Source: an uncultured Sphingomonas sp.
GTDB lineage: Bacteria; Pseudomonadota; Alphaproteobacteria; Sphingomonadales; Sphingomonadaceae
DNA length: 14,543 nt
Assembly: GCA_946482655.1 (NCBI GenBank)
Contig: CAMLSA010000082.1
Coordinates: forward strand, 1 to 14,543
Direction: 5' to 3'
The notes under the pieces were generated by a model that was not told the DNA's origin, did not search any database, and saw only the letters and a list, made by a program, of their open reading frames with translations. Shown one piece after another: positions 7,162-13,837 of this stretch; within the stretch, counting starts at the first letter, position 1; every line of letters begins with the position of its first letter. The translations under genes were made by a program, and so were the position numbers.

Positions 7162-7368
7162 GTGCTGATCTACCGCTTTCTCACCGGCGTCGATGATTCG
7201 GCCTTCTGTCACAAGGTAACCAAGGCCCTGTCGGAGGGCTGGAAGCTCCACGGCTCGCCGAGCTACGCCTTCGATGCGGCGAGGGGGTGCATGATGGCCG
7301 GGCAGGCCGTGACCAAGGAAGTCGCCCACCAGCCCTATGATCCGGACAAGAAGCTGGTCGATTATTAG
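7162..7368 (+). CDS. Small DUF1737-family protein
   Basis: From the GTG at 7162 this is a 68-residue protein, (M)LIYRFLTGVDDSAFCHKV and onward. The opening YRFLTGVDDSAFCHKV, then GWKLHGSPSYAFD, ARGCMMAGQAV and KEV, match the layout of DUF1737 proteins, small bacterial proteins of unknown function with this single domain. Two Cys (about 15 and 43) are within conserved blocks. It contains no signal peptide or membrane segment, so it is probably cytosolic. The longer reading from 7057 is less likely. The preceding 160 bases after lpdA hold an inverted repeat but no clear sigma70 promoter. Its stop overlaps that of the convergent oxidoreductase by four bases. I recognise the family but no function is known. 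Confidence 0.78.
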   Translation: MLIYRFLTGVDDSAFCHKVTKALSEGWKLHGSPSYAFDAARGCMMAGQAVTKEVAHQPYDPDKKLVDY

Positions 7369-8372
7369 GCAAAGGAAAGGACGATCCTGCCCGCTTGTTT
7401 GCCCTCGGCCACGGTGCGTAGCGCCTCGCCAAGTTCCAAAATGCCATAGCGGCCGCTGATCGGCGGGACTGTCAGCTGCCCCCGCGCGAAGAGATCCACC
7501 ACCAGCTGTTTGTTCCGCGCCACCCGTTCAGGCTCGGCTTCATAGGCGAGCAGCAGATTACAGCCTATCGCCGACGCCTGCTTCAGCAGCGGCAGGTTCA
7601 GCGGCAGGCGCGGGATCGTTCCCTCGGCAAAGCCGATCACCAGGAAGCGGCCCCCATAGCTCAAGGTGCGGAAGGCGCGTTCGGCTTGCTCGCCGCCGAC
7701 CGGATCGAAGACCACGTCGACCCCCCTGGTTCCAACAAGTGCGGTGACTTGTTCGCGCCAGTCCGGCGCGCGGCTGTCTATGACATGGTCGGCGCCCGCG
7801 CCTGCGGCGATCGCGCGCTTCTCCGGCGACGAGGCGGAGGCGATCACCCTCGCCCCCATCCATTTGCCGAGGGAGATCGCCGCATAGCCGGTGCCGCCCG
7901 CGGCTCCCAGGACGAGCAGCGTCTCGCCGGCTTGCAGGCCGCCGCGCTGAAGCGCGTATAGGCTCGTCTCGCCGTTCGAGCGGACCAGCGCAGCCTGTTC
8001 CAGATCGATGTCCGCCGGCAGCTTCGCGAGATTCTCCTCGGGCACCGCGACATACTCCCGACACGCGCCGATGATCCGCCGTTCCTCGCGCGAGCGGCCG
8101 ATGAAGCCCATGGCGGCGACCCGATCGCCGGGTTGATAGGCGGTGACGCCAGGTCCCACGGCCTCGACGACGGCGGAGCATTCGGTGCTCGGGGTGAAGG
8201 GCAGCTTTGGCCGGATCTGATAGCGCCCCGTCGATAACAGCATGTCGCCAAAGGTGAGGCCGACCGTGTGGACCTTGAGGAGAACCTCGCCCTCGCCAGG
8301 CGCCGGTTTGGCCACCTCCTCGATCGGAAAAACCTGCGGATCGGTCCATTCCCTGATGACGACGGCCTTCAT
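7365..8372 (-). CDS. Zinc-independent NADPH:quinone oxidoreductase-like MDR protein
   Basis: This 335-residue member of the medium-chain dehydrogenase/reductase superfamily is of the quinone oxidoreductase/zeta-crystallin type. It has the GroES-like N-terminal domain (about 1-120, with PGDRVAAMG at 81-89) and a Rossmann domain with the NADPH-binding motif AAGGTG (157-162) in the order AxxGxxG. The cysteine and histidine ligands of zinc alcohol dehydrogenases are absent, so it should not bind catalytic zinc. The true substrate is unknown; quinones or alpha,beta-unsaturated carbonyls are typical. The ATG at 8372 has AGGAG 6 bases upstream. The stop overlaps the DUF1737 stop. The 250 bases upstream (8373-8623) hold only the terminator of the next gene and no promoter I would defend. 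Confidence 0.87.
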   Translation of the reverse strand: MKAVVIREWTDPQVFPIEEVAKPAPGEGEVLLKVHTVGLTFGDMLLSTGRYQIRPKLPFTPSTECSAVVEAVGPGVTAYQPGDRVAAMGFIGRSREERRIIGACREYVAVPEENLAKLPADIDLEQAALVRSNGETSLYALQRGGLQAGETLLVLGAAGGTGYAAISLGKWMGARVIASASSPEKRAIAAGAGADHVIDSRAPDWREQVTALVGTRGVDVVFDPVGGEQAERAFRTLSYGGRFLVIGFAEGTIPRLPLNLPLLKQASAIGCNLLLAYEAEPERVARNKQLVVDLFARGQLTVPPISGRYGILELGEALRTVAEGKQAGRIVLSFA

Positions 8373-8544
8373 CTGGTTCTCCTATGCATGGCCGGGCTGG
8401 CCCTATCGAGTTTCGCCCCGGCGGCTGTCGGGGGACGCCGCGACGCGCTGCTCACCGGCCAGCTTCATGCCGACGCCTCTCCCTTCCCCGATACTTCCCT
8501 ATCTCAACTTGCCTGGCCGTCAGCAGTAAATTCGAATGAAACGT

Positions 8545-8576
8545 AAAGAAAGGGGACGGGCCTTGCGACCCGTCCC
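8545..8576 (-). terminator. Intrinsic terminator after D-Ala-D-Ala carboxypeptidase gene
   Basis: GGGACGGG (8553-8560) and CCCGTCCC (8569-8576) form a perfect 8-bp stem with an 8-base loop. In the minus-strand direction it is followed by CTTTCTTTA. It lies 48 bases beyond the carboxypeptidase stop and ends that transcript before the oxidoreductase gene. Confidence 0.82.
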
Positions 8577-8623
8577 ATTCTGCGCCCACCCTTGCCCTCT
8601 CGTTCGCGGAGGGACTTGGAAGC

Positions 8624-9583
8624 CTATTCGCCGTCGCCCTCCTCGATATCGATCGCGGTATATTGCGGGATCTGGCGGACGCTCCGGTTGAGCGCGAAGC
8701 CCGAGCTCGCCAGCAGCGCCGGCATATCCTCGACGCCCCCGTTGCGGCGAATATCGAGCGCGGTGAAGCCCGTATTGAGGAGCATCGTGATATCGCGGTT
8801 ACGCTGCCAGCCCGAGGGCGAGCCCAGCACCACCGCAATCAGCCTTCGGCCGCCGCGGATCGCCGATGCGGTAAGAGTGAAGCCGCTGTCGTTGGTGAAA
8901 CCGGTCTTGATACCATCCAGCCCCGGGACCACGCCGAGCAGCTTGTTGTGGTTGGCCAGCCGCAGCCGGCCATAGCTGTAACTCTGTTCGGAGAAGCAGC
9001 GATAGCGGCCGGGATGATTGCGGATCATCGCCGCGGACAGGATCGCGATATCCTGGGCGGAGGAGAAATGGGCCGGATCGGGCAGGCCGCTGGCATTGGC
9101 GAATATCGTTTGGCGCATGCCGAGTTCGCGCGCCTTGGCGGTCATCATCCGCGCGAAATTGGCTTCGCTGCCGCCGATCCTCTCGGCGAGGGCGACCGCG
9201 ACATCATTAGCCGACTTGACCGCCACGACGTTGATCGCTTCCTCGACCGACAAGGATTGGCCGACGCCGAGGCCGAGCTTCGAGGGCCGTTGGCTCACTG
9301 CATGCCACGACATGGCGACGCGGTCGTCGGGGCGCAGCTTGCCGGCGGCGAGCGCATCGAATACCAGATACAGCGTCATCACCTTGGTGATCGACGCCGG
9401 GTGGCGGATCGCGGTGCCCTGTTCGGCGTAGAGAATCTCGTTGGTATCGGCATCCATCAGCACGGTCGCGAAGCGCGGAGCGCCGAGCGGGCTCGCTGCC
9501 GATGCGGGGACGAAGGGAAGGACAATGGCTGTCAGCACGAGTATCAACCGTGCCAGCCGACGATCGAAAGCAAATCCAGCCAC
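8624..9583 (-). CDS. D-alanyl-D-alanine carboxypeptidase (PBP5/6-like, peptidase S11)
   Basis: This penicillin-binding enzyme removes the terminal D-Ala from peptidoglycan pentapeptides in the periplasm. A signal peptide is visible at 1-30 (FDRRLARLILVLTAIVLPFV, then ASAASP with a cleavage-like AxA). The three serine-peptidase motifs are in order: SITK (Ser64, Lys67), SAN (124-126) and KTG (226-228). The 319 residues are shorter than E. coli PBP5 (about 400). After the catalytic core there are only about 60 residues, with no clear C-terminal amphipathic anchor, so it may be soluble in the periplasm. The start is a GTG at 9583 with AGGGGA upstream. It is the last of three cell-wall genes on this strand and is followed by a terminator. 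The upstream gap carries three GANTC sites. Confidence 0.92.
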   Translation of the reverse strand: MAGFAFDRRLARLILVLTAIVLPFVPASAASPLGAPRFATVLMDADTNEILYAEQGTAIRHPASITKVMTLYLVFDALAAGKLRPDDRVAMSWHAVSQRPSKLGLGVGQSLSVEEAINVVAVKSANDVAVALAERIGGSEANFARMMTAKARELGMRQTIFANASGLPDPAHFSSAQDIAILSAAMIRNHPGRYRCFSEQSYSYGRLRLANHNKLLGVVPGLDGIKTGFTNDSGFTLTASAIRGGRRLIAVVLGSPSGWQRNRDITMLLNTGFTALDIRRNGGVEDMPALLASSGFALNRSVRQIPQYTAIDIEEGDGE

Positions 9584-9641
9584 TATCCAGTCCCCTTTTT
9601 TATTGACTAGATAGGATTGAATCTAAAGCATTTTCTGGAAT

Positions 9642-9662
9642 CGCGACAGCCGGTCTGTCGCG
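9642..9662 (-). terminator. Hairpin after the YkuD_2-type gene (possible weak terminator)
   Basis: CGCGACAG (9642-9649) and CTGTCGCG (9655-9662) form a perfect 8-bp stem with a 5-base loop, located 25 bases past the stop at 9687. No U-rich run follows on the minus strand (ATTCCAGAAAATG), so termination would be weak or Rho-assisted. It may instead be a regulatory structure for the carboxypeptidase gene. Confidence 0.35.
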
Positions 9663-9686
9663 CCAGTTCATGCGCTTCGACTCATT

Positions 9687-10325
9687 TTAGGCACGGTCGA
9701 TCTTATCGGCGTAGATCAGACGGCCTGGGCCGAGGCGGGCCATGATCTGCGTCAGATCACGCTGGCCGAAGGCGAAACAGCCCTCGGAACGGCCCAACTT
9801 GCCATGCTGGGCGATCATGTCCCGCTCGGCATACCAGGCGCCGTGGATCACCACCGCCCGGGCGCGGGCGTTGCTGTTCGTCGGGTCGAGCCCGTCGATC
9901 CGGCGCGACCGGCCATGGCTGCCGAAATATTCCTCAGCGGTGACGTAGGCACCGCTCGAGGACGCCGCCGAACCGATGGCGTTGGAGAATTTCTGCAGCC
10001 AGCCGGTGTGATTCGGGTCCGAGCCCCGCCCGTGCGCGACGAGCAGGCTGTCGACCCTGCCGGAGGCTACATCGAGCAGGTGGAAGCGGGGCGCCGAGGA
10101 TGGATCGTCGAAATCACAGATGCCGATCAGGTCGCGGTGCTTGATCTTGCCGACGTGGCGGCTCATCGCAGCGAGCGCGCGGGCGCGCACTTCGGGGCGC
10201 AGTTTCGCGGCAGGACGCAATGGCGCGGCGAGCGAATTCCCGCTCGTCACCAATCCCATTCCGCCCAATATCGCTGAACCCAGCAACCCGCGCCGGCTCA
10301 CCGGCGTGTCGATAATATTCTGCAA
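9687..10325 (-). CDS. Murein L,D-transpeptidase catalytic-domain (YkuD_2) family protein
   Basis: This is a predicted periplasmic enzyme of the cysteine L,D-transpeptidase fold. The catalytic-type motif is GRSEGCFAFG (178-187) with Cys183, preceded by VVIHGAWYAE (158-167) containing the conserved HG. The N-terminus has a twin-arginine-like signal, SRRGLLG (10-16), followed by a hydrophobic stretch and an AxA-like site (SLAAP), so Tat export is plausible. The YkuD_2 group is little studied and its activity on peptidoglycan is inferred. The start is uncertain: a stop lies only four codons upstream of the TTG at 10325, leaving that TTG (weak GGG upstream) or the GTG at 10301, which would place SRRG directly at the N-terminus. 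It lies between the carboxypeptidase gene and another L,D-transpeptidase gene on the same strand. Confidence 0.82.
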   Translation of the reverse strand: MQNIIDTPVSRRGLLGSAILGGMGLVTSGNSLAAPLRPAAKLRPEVRARALAAMSRHVGKIKHRDLIGICDFDDPSSAPRFHLLDVASGRVDSLLVAHGRGSDPNHTGWLQKFSNAIGSAASSSGAYVTAEEYFGSHGRSRRIDGLDPTNSNARARAVVIHGAWYAERDMIAQHGKLGRSEGCFAFGQRDLTQIMARLGPGRLIYADKIDRA

Positions 10326-10499
10326 CTGCCCAACCCGCTATGTACGCTAACAACAACAGCTACTTAGCAGAATGGGTTAACTATTTCATTCGCAGAGTGG
10401 ACGTTTGTTCCGCTGCGGCGCCGCGTCGGACGCTTTCCATGCACGGCTCATCGTGCGATCGAAAAAGGGTGGTATTTTGGCCGTGCAGCGATCTGGCCG

Positions 10500-11792
10500 T
10501 TAGCGGACGGCCATCTGGGCGGCTTGTCCGGCGGCTCCGCGCAGCCGATCAAGCACCGCGTGATCGCGCCGATAGGGATCGTCGAGCAGGCGGACGGCGC
10601 CGTCGGCCTCGGCCTGGGCCGTGAAATAGACGATGTAGACCGGCACGCTTTTCTGGAGCTGGAGCACCTTGGTCTGCAGCGGCTCCGCCAGCGCTTCGCG
10701 CAGTTCGATCCCGCCCTCGAGAAGCGTCGCCAGTTCTTCGATGTCCCGGACGCGGATGCAGCCATGGCTCAGCGCGCGGTCCTCCCGGTCGAAGAGAGAC
10801 TTGTGCGGCGTGTCGTGCAGATAAATGGCCTGGGAATTGGGCATGTCGATCTTGATCCGCCCCAGCGCGTTGCGAGGGCCGGGCGCCTGGCGAACCATCA
10901 GGCTGCCATCGGCGCGCCTCGATACTTTGTAGCCCCTGCCGCCCCAGCCGCCTTCCCTGAGGACGCTCGGCGGGAGTGTCCAACTGGGATTGGCTATCAC
11001 CGATTGGGCCTGAACGAGGAGCTGCGGGGTGGGGGTCTCGGGCGCTCCGACGATGACATCGTAGCTCCCCTCGGCGATTCCGCCGTTCATCAGGTCGAGC
11101 CGGAACGCGGGAACGTTCACATAGATGTAGCGATCGCCCAGCGCGCGGGGCATCCAGCGCCAGCGCTCGAGATTGGCGCGGAGCTGATCGCGCACCGCGA
11201 TATCCGACGGGGGCGTGGACGCATAGGCCGCCTTCAGCGCGCGATATTGCTCATTGTCGGGCAGCAGGCTGCGCAGCCAGACGTCGACCCGGCCGGCGGC
11301 CAGCGCGCCGTCGAGTGCCAGGCTCAACTGATTGGAATCGATGGGAGGGTGGAAATGCCAGTCGAGCGATTTCTTGTCGTCGATCCGGCCATCGGCATAG
11401 TCATGGGCGAGACTGAGCGCGGCGGCATTTGCCAGCGCATCGAGCTCCGGGCCCGTGCGCCCGGCGGAGACCGCCGCACGTAACGCGTCGGCCTGGTAAT
11501 ATGCGGGGTCCAGGCCTTCCTGCGAGGATTCCTCGACAGCCGCGAGGAGCGCTCGAGCATTGGCCGGTGACCAGCGCTCCTGGACCTGCGCAACCGCGGA
11601 GGCGACGTCGCCGGTAATGGGGCCGGTTGAAGGGGAGCCGGCGGGAGCCGGCCCGTTGAAGGTGAAGGTGGCGACCGCGATCAGCGGAATGCTGCCGAGC
11701 CAGTGGCGGAGTTTGCAGTGACGGCCCGCGCGGCGCGCGAAGGCGGGGCTGGACGTGCGAAGGGCTGCATGGGACTCGACACGACCAAACAT
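10500..11792 (-). CDS. YcbB/LdtD-type L,D-transpeptidase without peptidoglycan-binding domain
   Basis: This enzyme is predicted to form 3-3 crosslinks between meso-diaminopimelate residues of peptidoglycan. The 430 residues have a signal/anchor helix (about 28-47), an L,D-transpeptidase scaffold domain (about 65-190), then LERWRWMPRALGDRYIYVNVP (208-228, key W211 and W213), which opens the YkuD catalytic domain. YLHDTPH (324-330) and SHGCIRV (342-348, catalytic Cys345) are intact. The peptidoglycan-binding module that sits between scaffold and catalytic domain in E. coli LdtD is missing; a link of only about 20 residues joins them. The ATG at 11792 is chosen because GGAGG lies 6 bases upstream; a longer frame to 11849 lacks that support. 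It is divergent from the CDF transporter. Confidence 0.92.
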   Translation of the reverse strand: MFGRVESHAALRTSSPAFARRAGRHCKLRHWLGSIPLIAVATFTFNGPAPAGSPSTGPITGDVASAVAQVQERWSPANARALLAAVEESSQEGLDPAYYQADALRAAVSAGRTGPELDALANAAALSLAHDYADGRIDDKKSLDWHFHPPIDSNQLSLALDGALAAGRVDVWLRSLLPDNEQYRALKAAYASTPPSDIAVRDQLRANLERWRWMPRALGDRYIYVNVPAFRLDLMNGGIAEGSYDVIVGAPETPTPQLLVQAQSVIANPSWTLPPSVLREGGWGGRGYKVSRRADGSLMVRQAPGPRNALGRIKIDMPNSQAIYLHDTPHKSLFDREDRALSHGCIRVRDIEELATLLEGGIELREALAEPLQTKVLQLQKSVPVYIVYFTAQAEADGAVRLLDDPYRRDHAVLDRLRGAAGQAAQMAVR

Positions 11793-11798
11793 CGTCAA

Positions 11799-11803
11799 CC
11801 TCC
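11799..11803 (-). promoter_or_regulatory. Ribosome-binding site of the LdtD-type gene
   Basis: GGAGG on the minus strand, 6 bases before the ATG at 11792, is a full-strength Shine-Dalgarno. It decides the start over an in-frame ATG at 11849. Confidence 0.8.
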
Positions 11804-11881
11804 ACGGGTTTACGATAAACGGCCAAATCTCAGGAGTGATCCATAGCATGGCGCAGTTGTGGATAAATTAAATCTCAGGAA

Positions 11882-11907
11882 CTTTTTGCACTTACGCAAG
11901 TAAAAAG
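11882..11907. repeat. Imperfect palindrome between divergent LdtD-type and CDF genes
   Basis: CTTTTT (11882-11887), a GC bulge, ACTT (11890-11893), loop ACGC, AAGT (11898-11901) and AAAAAG (11902-11907) form a 10-bp interrupted stem. It sits about 60-85 bases before the CDF start and about 90 bases before the L,D-transpeptidase start. It is a candidate operator; no regulator is encoded nearby. The surrounding 11793-11968 region is AT-rich compared with the genes and must hold both promoters, but I see no clean hexamer pair. Confidence 0.35.
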
Positions 11908-11968
11908 GCTGGGTCCTTTTCCGTGCCGGATGCGTTTCGACCGGACGCAACAGGGGATATCGACATCC

Positions 11969-12880
11969 ATGACCGAACCGCCCGCAAGCCGGCTGACCCT
12001 ATTCGCCGCGCTGGGCGCCAATCTTGGCATCGCCGCGGCGAAATTCGTCGCAGCGGCGATTTCGGGATCTTCGGCGATGCTGGCCGAGGGCTTCCATTCG
12101 GTGGTCGACAGCCTCAACCAGCTGCTGCTGCTCTACGGTCAGAGACGCTCCGAACGTGCGCCCGACAGCCGCCACCCGCATGGCTATGGCCGCGAACTGT
12201 ATTTCTGGAGTTTCGTCGTCGCGACCCTGATCTTCGCGACCGGAGCGGGGCTGTCGATCCATGCGGGGATCGTTCATATCCGGTCGCCCGAACCGCTGCG
12301 ATCGCCGCTGGTCAGTTATGCGGTGCTTGCTATCGCACTGCTGCTCGAAGCGACGAGCTGGCTGATCGCGATGCGCGAATTCGACGACGCCCGGGGTGAC
12401 CATGGCTGGTGGGAGGCGATCCGCCACTCCAAGGCGCCGCCGAGCTTCATCGTCCTGTTCGAGGCTTCGGCGGCGATGTTCGGCCTGTTCGCCGCCGCCG
12501 CCGGCATCACGCTCAGCCTTCTGACGGGCGACGCGCGCTGGGACGGCGGCGCCTCAGTCCTGATCGGGCTCGCGCTGGCGGGCGTGGCACTGGCGCTGGC
12601 GCGCGAATCCAAGGGACTGCTGATCGGGGAGCCGGCCGATCCGGTGCTCGAGGCGGCGGTGCGCTCGGCGCTCGACCGGCGGCCCGAGGTCGCCTGCGTC
12701 AACGACATCACCACGGCCCATCTCGGCCCACGCGACATCTTCGTCGGACTGTCGGTGGATTTCGAGGATCGGGTGCCGGTGGGGCGGGTGGAGGCGATGA
12801 TCGCCGAGGCGGAGGCAGAACTGCGCGCCCGCTGGCCTTCGATCCGCGCCATCTATATCAAGCCTCAAGCCAGGGCATGA
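11969..12880 (+). CDS. Cation diffusion facilitator (CDF) transporter, ZnT9-like group
   Basis: CDF proteins export divalent metals such as Zn2+ by exchange with protons across the inner membrane. The 303-residue protein has about six membrane segments, at roughly 10-32, 42-57, 76-100, 113-134, 159-185 and 193-212. The C-terminal cytosolic part (about 213-303) is metallochaperone-like. The TM2 site H43-x3-D47 (GFHSVVDSLNQ) is intact, and RHPHGYGRELYFW (68-80) is typical of the ZnT9-like branch. TM5 reads LFEASAAMFG (163-172) and lacks the usual (H/D)xxxD pair, so the metal site is unlike that of FieF/YiiP. The ATG at 11969 is preferred; AGGGGAT lies upstream, though at long spacing. An earlier in-frame ATG at 11930 is possible. 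cutA follows after 13 bases, so the two probably form an operon. The transported metal is not known. Confidence 0.87.
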   Translation: MTEPPASRLTLFAALGANLGIAAAKFVAAAISGSSAMLAEGFHSVVDSLNQLLLLYGQRRSERAPDSRHPHGYGRELYFWSFVVATLIFATGAGLSIHAGIVHIRSPEPLRSPLVSYAVLAIALLLEATSWLIAMREFDDARGDHGWWEAIRHSKAPPSFIVLFEASAAMFGLFAAAAGITLSLLTGDARWDGGASVLIGLALAGVALALARESKGLLIGEPADPVLEAAVRSALDRRPEVACVNDITTAHLGPRDIFVGLSVDFEDRVPVGRVEAMIAEAEAELRARWPSIRAIYIKPQARA

Positions 12881-12893
12881 CGCGGAGGCCAGG

Positions 12894-13202
12894 ATGATCG
12901 TCATCGTCACAAGCTGCGGCTCGCGGGATGAAGCCGAAAGAATCGCGGCCGCGCTGATCGATGAGCGGCTGGCGGCCTGTGTCCAGATCCTGCCGGCGAC
13001 CAGCGTCTATCGCTGGGAAGGCAAGATGGAGCGCACCGAGGAGCATGTCCTTCACATCAAGACCCGCGCCGGACTGGCCGATCGCGTCGAGGCCAAGATC
13101 CGCGCGCTGCACAGCTACAAGGTGCCCGAACTGCTGATGCTCGCCGTCGCGGGCGGTTCGGCCGATTATTTCGCCTGGATGAAGGCTGAGACCGACGGCT
13201 GA
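12894..13202 (+). CDS. cutA: Divalent-cation tolerance protein CutA
   Basis: The 102-residue protein matches CutA1 over its whole length. It begins [21 protein letters not shown], continues with ERLAACVQI and VYRWEGKM, and ends with [11 protein letters not shown] and ADYFAWM. CutA forms stable cytosolic trimers of ferredoxin-like fold. In E. coli it is linked to copper and other divalent-metal tolerance, although the molecular role is still debated. The ATG at 12894 has GGAGG 5 bases upstream. It lies 13 bases after the CDF transporter on the same strand, which supports a shared metal-homeostasis role. A 6-bp hairpin without a U-run (13207-13225) follows the stop. Confidence 0.94.
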   Translation: MIVIVTSCGSRDEAERIAAALIDERLAACVQILPATSVYRWEGKMERTEEHVLHIKTRAGLADRVEAKIRALHSYKVPELLMLAVAGGSADYFAWMKAETDG

Positions 13203-13234
13203 TCCGCGCCGCATGTTTCGCGGCGTTCCACCGG

Positions 13235-13263
13235 TTGACCCGCTCCGACTCCTTCTCTATAGG
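13235..13263 (+). promoter_or_regulatory. rpsL: Sigma70-type promoter of the str operon
   Basis: TTGACC (13235-13240) and TATAGG (13258-13263) are separated by exactly 17 bases. This is the best housekeeping promoter in the window and is well placed to drive rpsL-rpsG-fusA. It predicts a transcription start near 13270 and a leader of about 180 bases. The leader (13270-13452) holds no gene I can support. It does contain two adjacent small hairpins: GTGC/GCAC (13364-13377) and CCGGA/TCCGG (13380-13392). Confidence 0.65.
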
Positions 13264-13452
13264 CGCGCCCTTGCCTGGGCACGGCTTGGCCGTAACCGGG
13301 TGAGCTTGAACATTGCTGATGCGTGTGAGGGCCTGGGAGGTCGATATGACCGCCGGGGCTTTCGTGCATTTTCGCACATCCGGATTTTCCGGCGGCGGCG
13401 GAAAGGCAAGTCGGGCATTGGTAAAGTAACTCTCTCAGAGGTGAAGGGCTTC

Positions 13453-13824
13453 ATGCCAACGATCAACCAGCTGATCCGCAAGGGTCGCGAGCCGCAGAAG
13501 GCCAAGTCGAAGGTCCCTGCGATGGACAAGAATCCGCAGAAGCGCGGCGTCTGCACGCGCGTCTACACGACGACCCCGAAGAAGCCGAACTCGGCGTTGC
13601 GCAAGGTGGCCAAGGTCCGCCTGACCAACAGCCGCGAGGTGATCAGCTACATTCCCGGTGAAGGCCACAATCTTCAGGAGCACTCGGTGGTCCTGATCCG
13701 TGGCGGCCGTGTGCGCGACCTTCCCGGCGTGCGCTATCACGTGCTGCGCGGCGTGCTCGACACCCAGGGTGTGAAGGACCGTAAGCAGAGCCGTTCGAAA
13801 TACGGCGCGAAGCGTCCTAAGTAA
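13453..13824 (+). CDS. rpsL: 30S ribosomal protein S12, with Arg at position 88
   Basis: S12 sits at the decoding centre and controls translational accuracy. The 123 residues align with E. coli S12 almost throughout: [18 protein letters not shown] (34-51), [10 protein letters not shown] (70-79) and the C-terminal [11 protein letters not shown]. Lys43 (first Lys of PKKPNS) is the wild-type residue. Position 88, Lys in E. coli ([12 protein letters not shown]), is Arg here (codon CGC, 13714-13716), a substitution known to give streptomycin resistance in other bacteria. Asp89, the site that RimO methylthiolates in E. coli, is kept. The ATG at 13453 is the family start with AAGGG close upstream; an in-frame extension to 13213 runs through the leader and is not coding. 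rpsG follows after 13 bases. Confidence 0.97.
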   Translation: MPTINQLIRKGREPQKAKSKVPAMDKNPQKRGVCTRVYTTTPKKPNSALRKVAKVRLTNSREVISYIPGEGHNLQEHSVVLIRGGRVRDLPGVRYHVLRGVLDTQGVKDRKQSRSKYGAKRPK

Positions 13825-13837
13825 GAGGTAGATCGAA

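Noticed and set aside
10370..10385. TTAAC-containing stretch, considered as a CtrA box
   Set aside because: The second half-site is absent at the required spacing (TTAA-N7-TTAA).
11878..11902. GGAAC-N17-GTA, resembling an EcfG promoter before the CDF gene
   Set aside because: The -10 element does not match (GTA, not GTT) and it overlaps the palindrome, which explains part of the match.
13207..13225. Hairpin CGCCGC/GCGGCG after cutA considered as a terminator
   Set aside because: Only 6 bp, with no U-run, and it sits just before the rpsL promoter; too weak to list as a terminator.
13213..13452. In-frame N-terminal extension of S12 by 80 residues
   Set aside because: It covers the promoter and leader, and S12 starts conserved at 13453.
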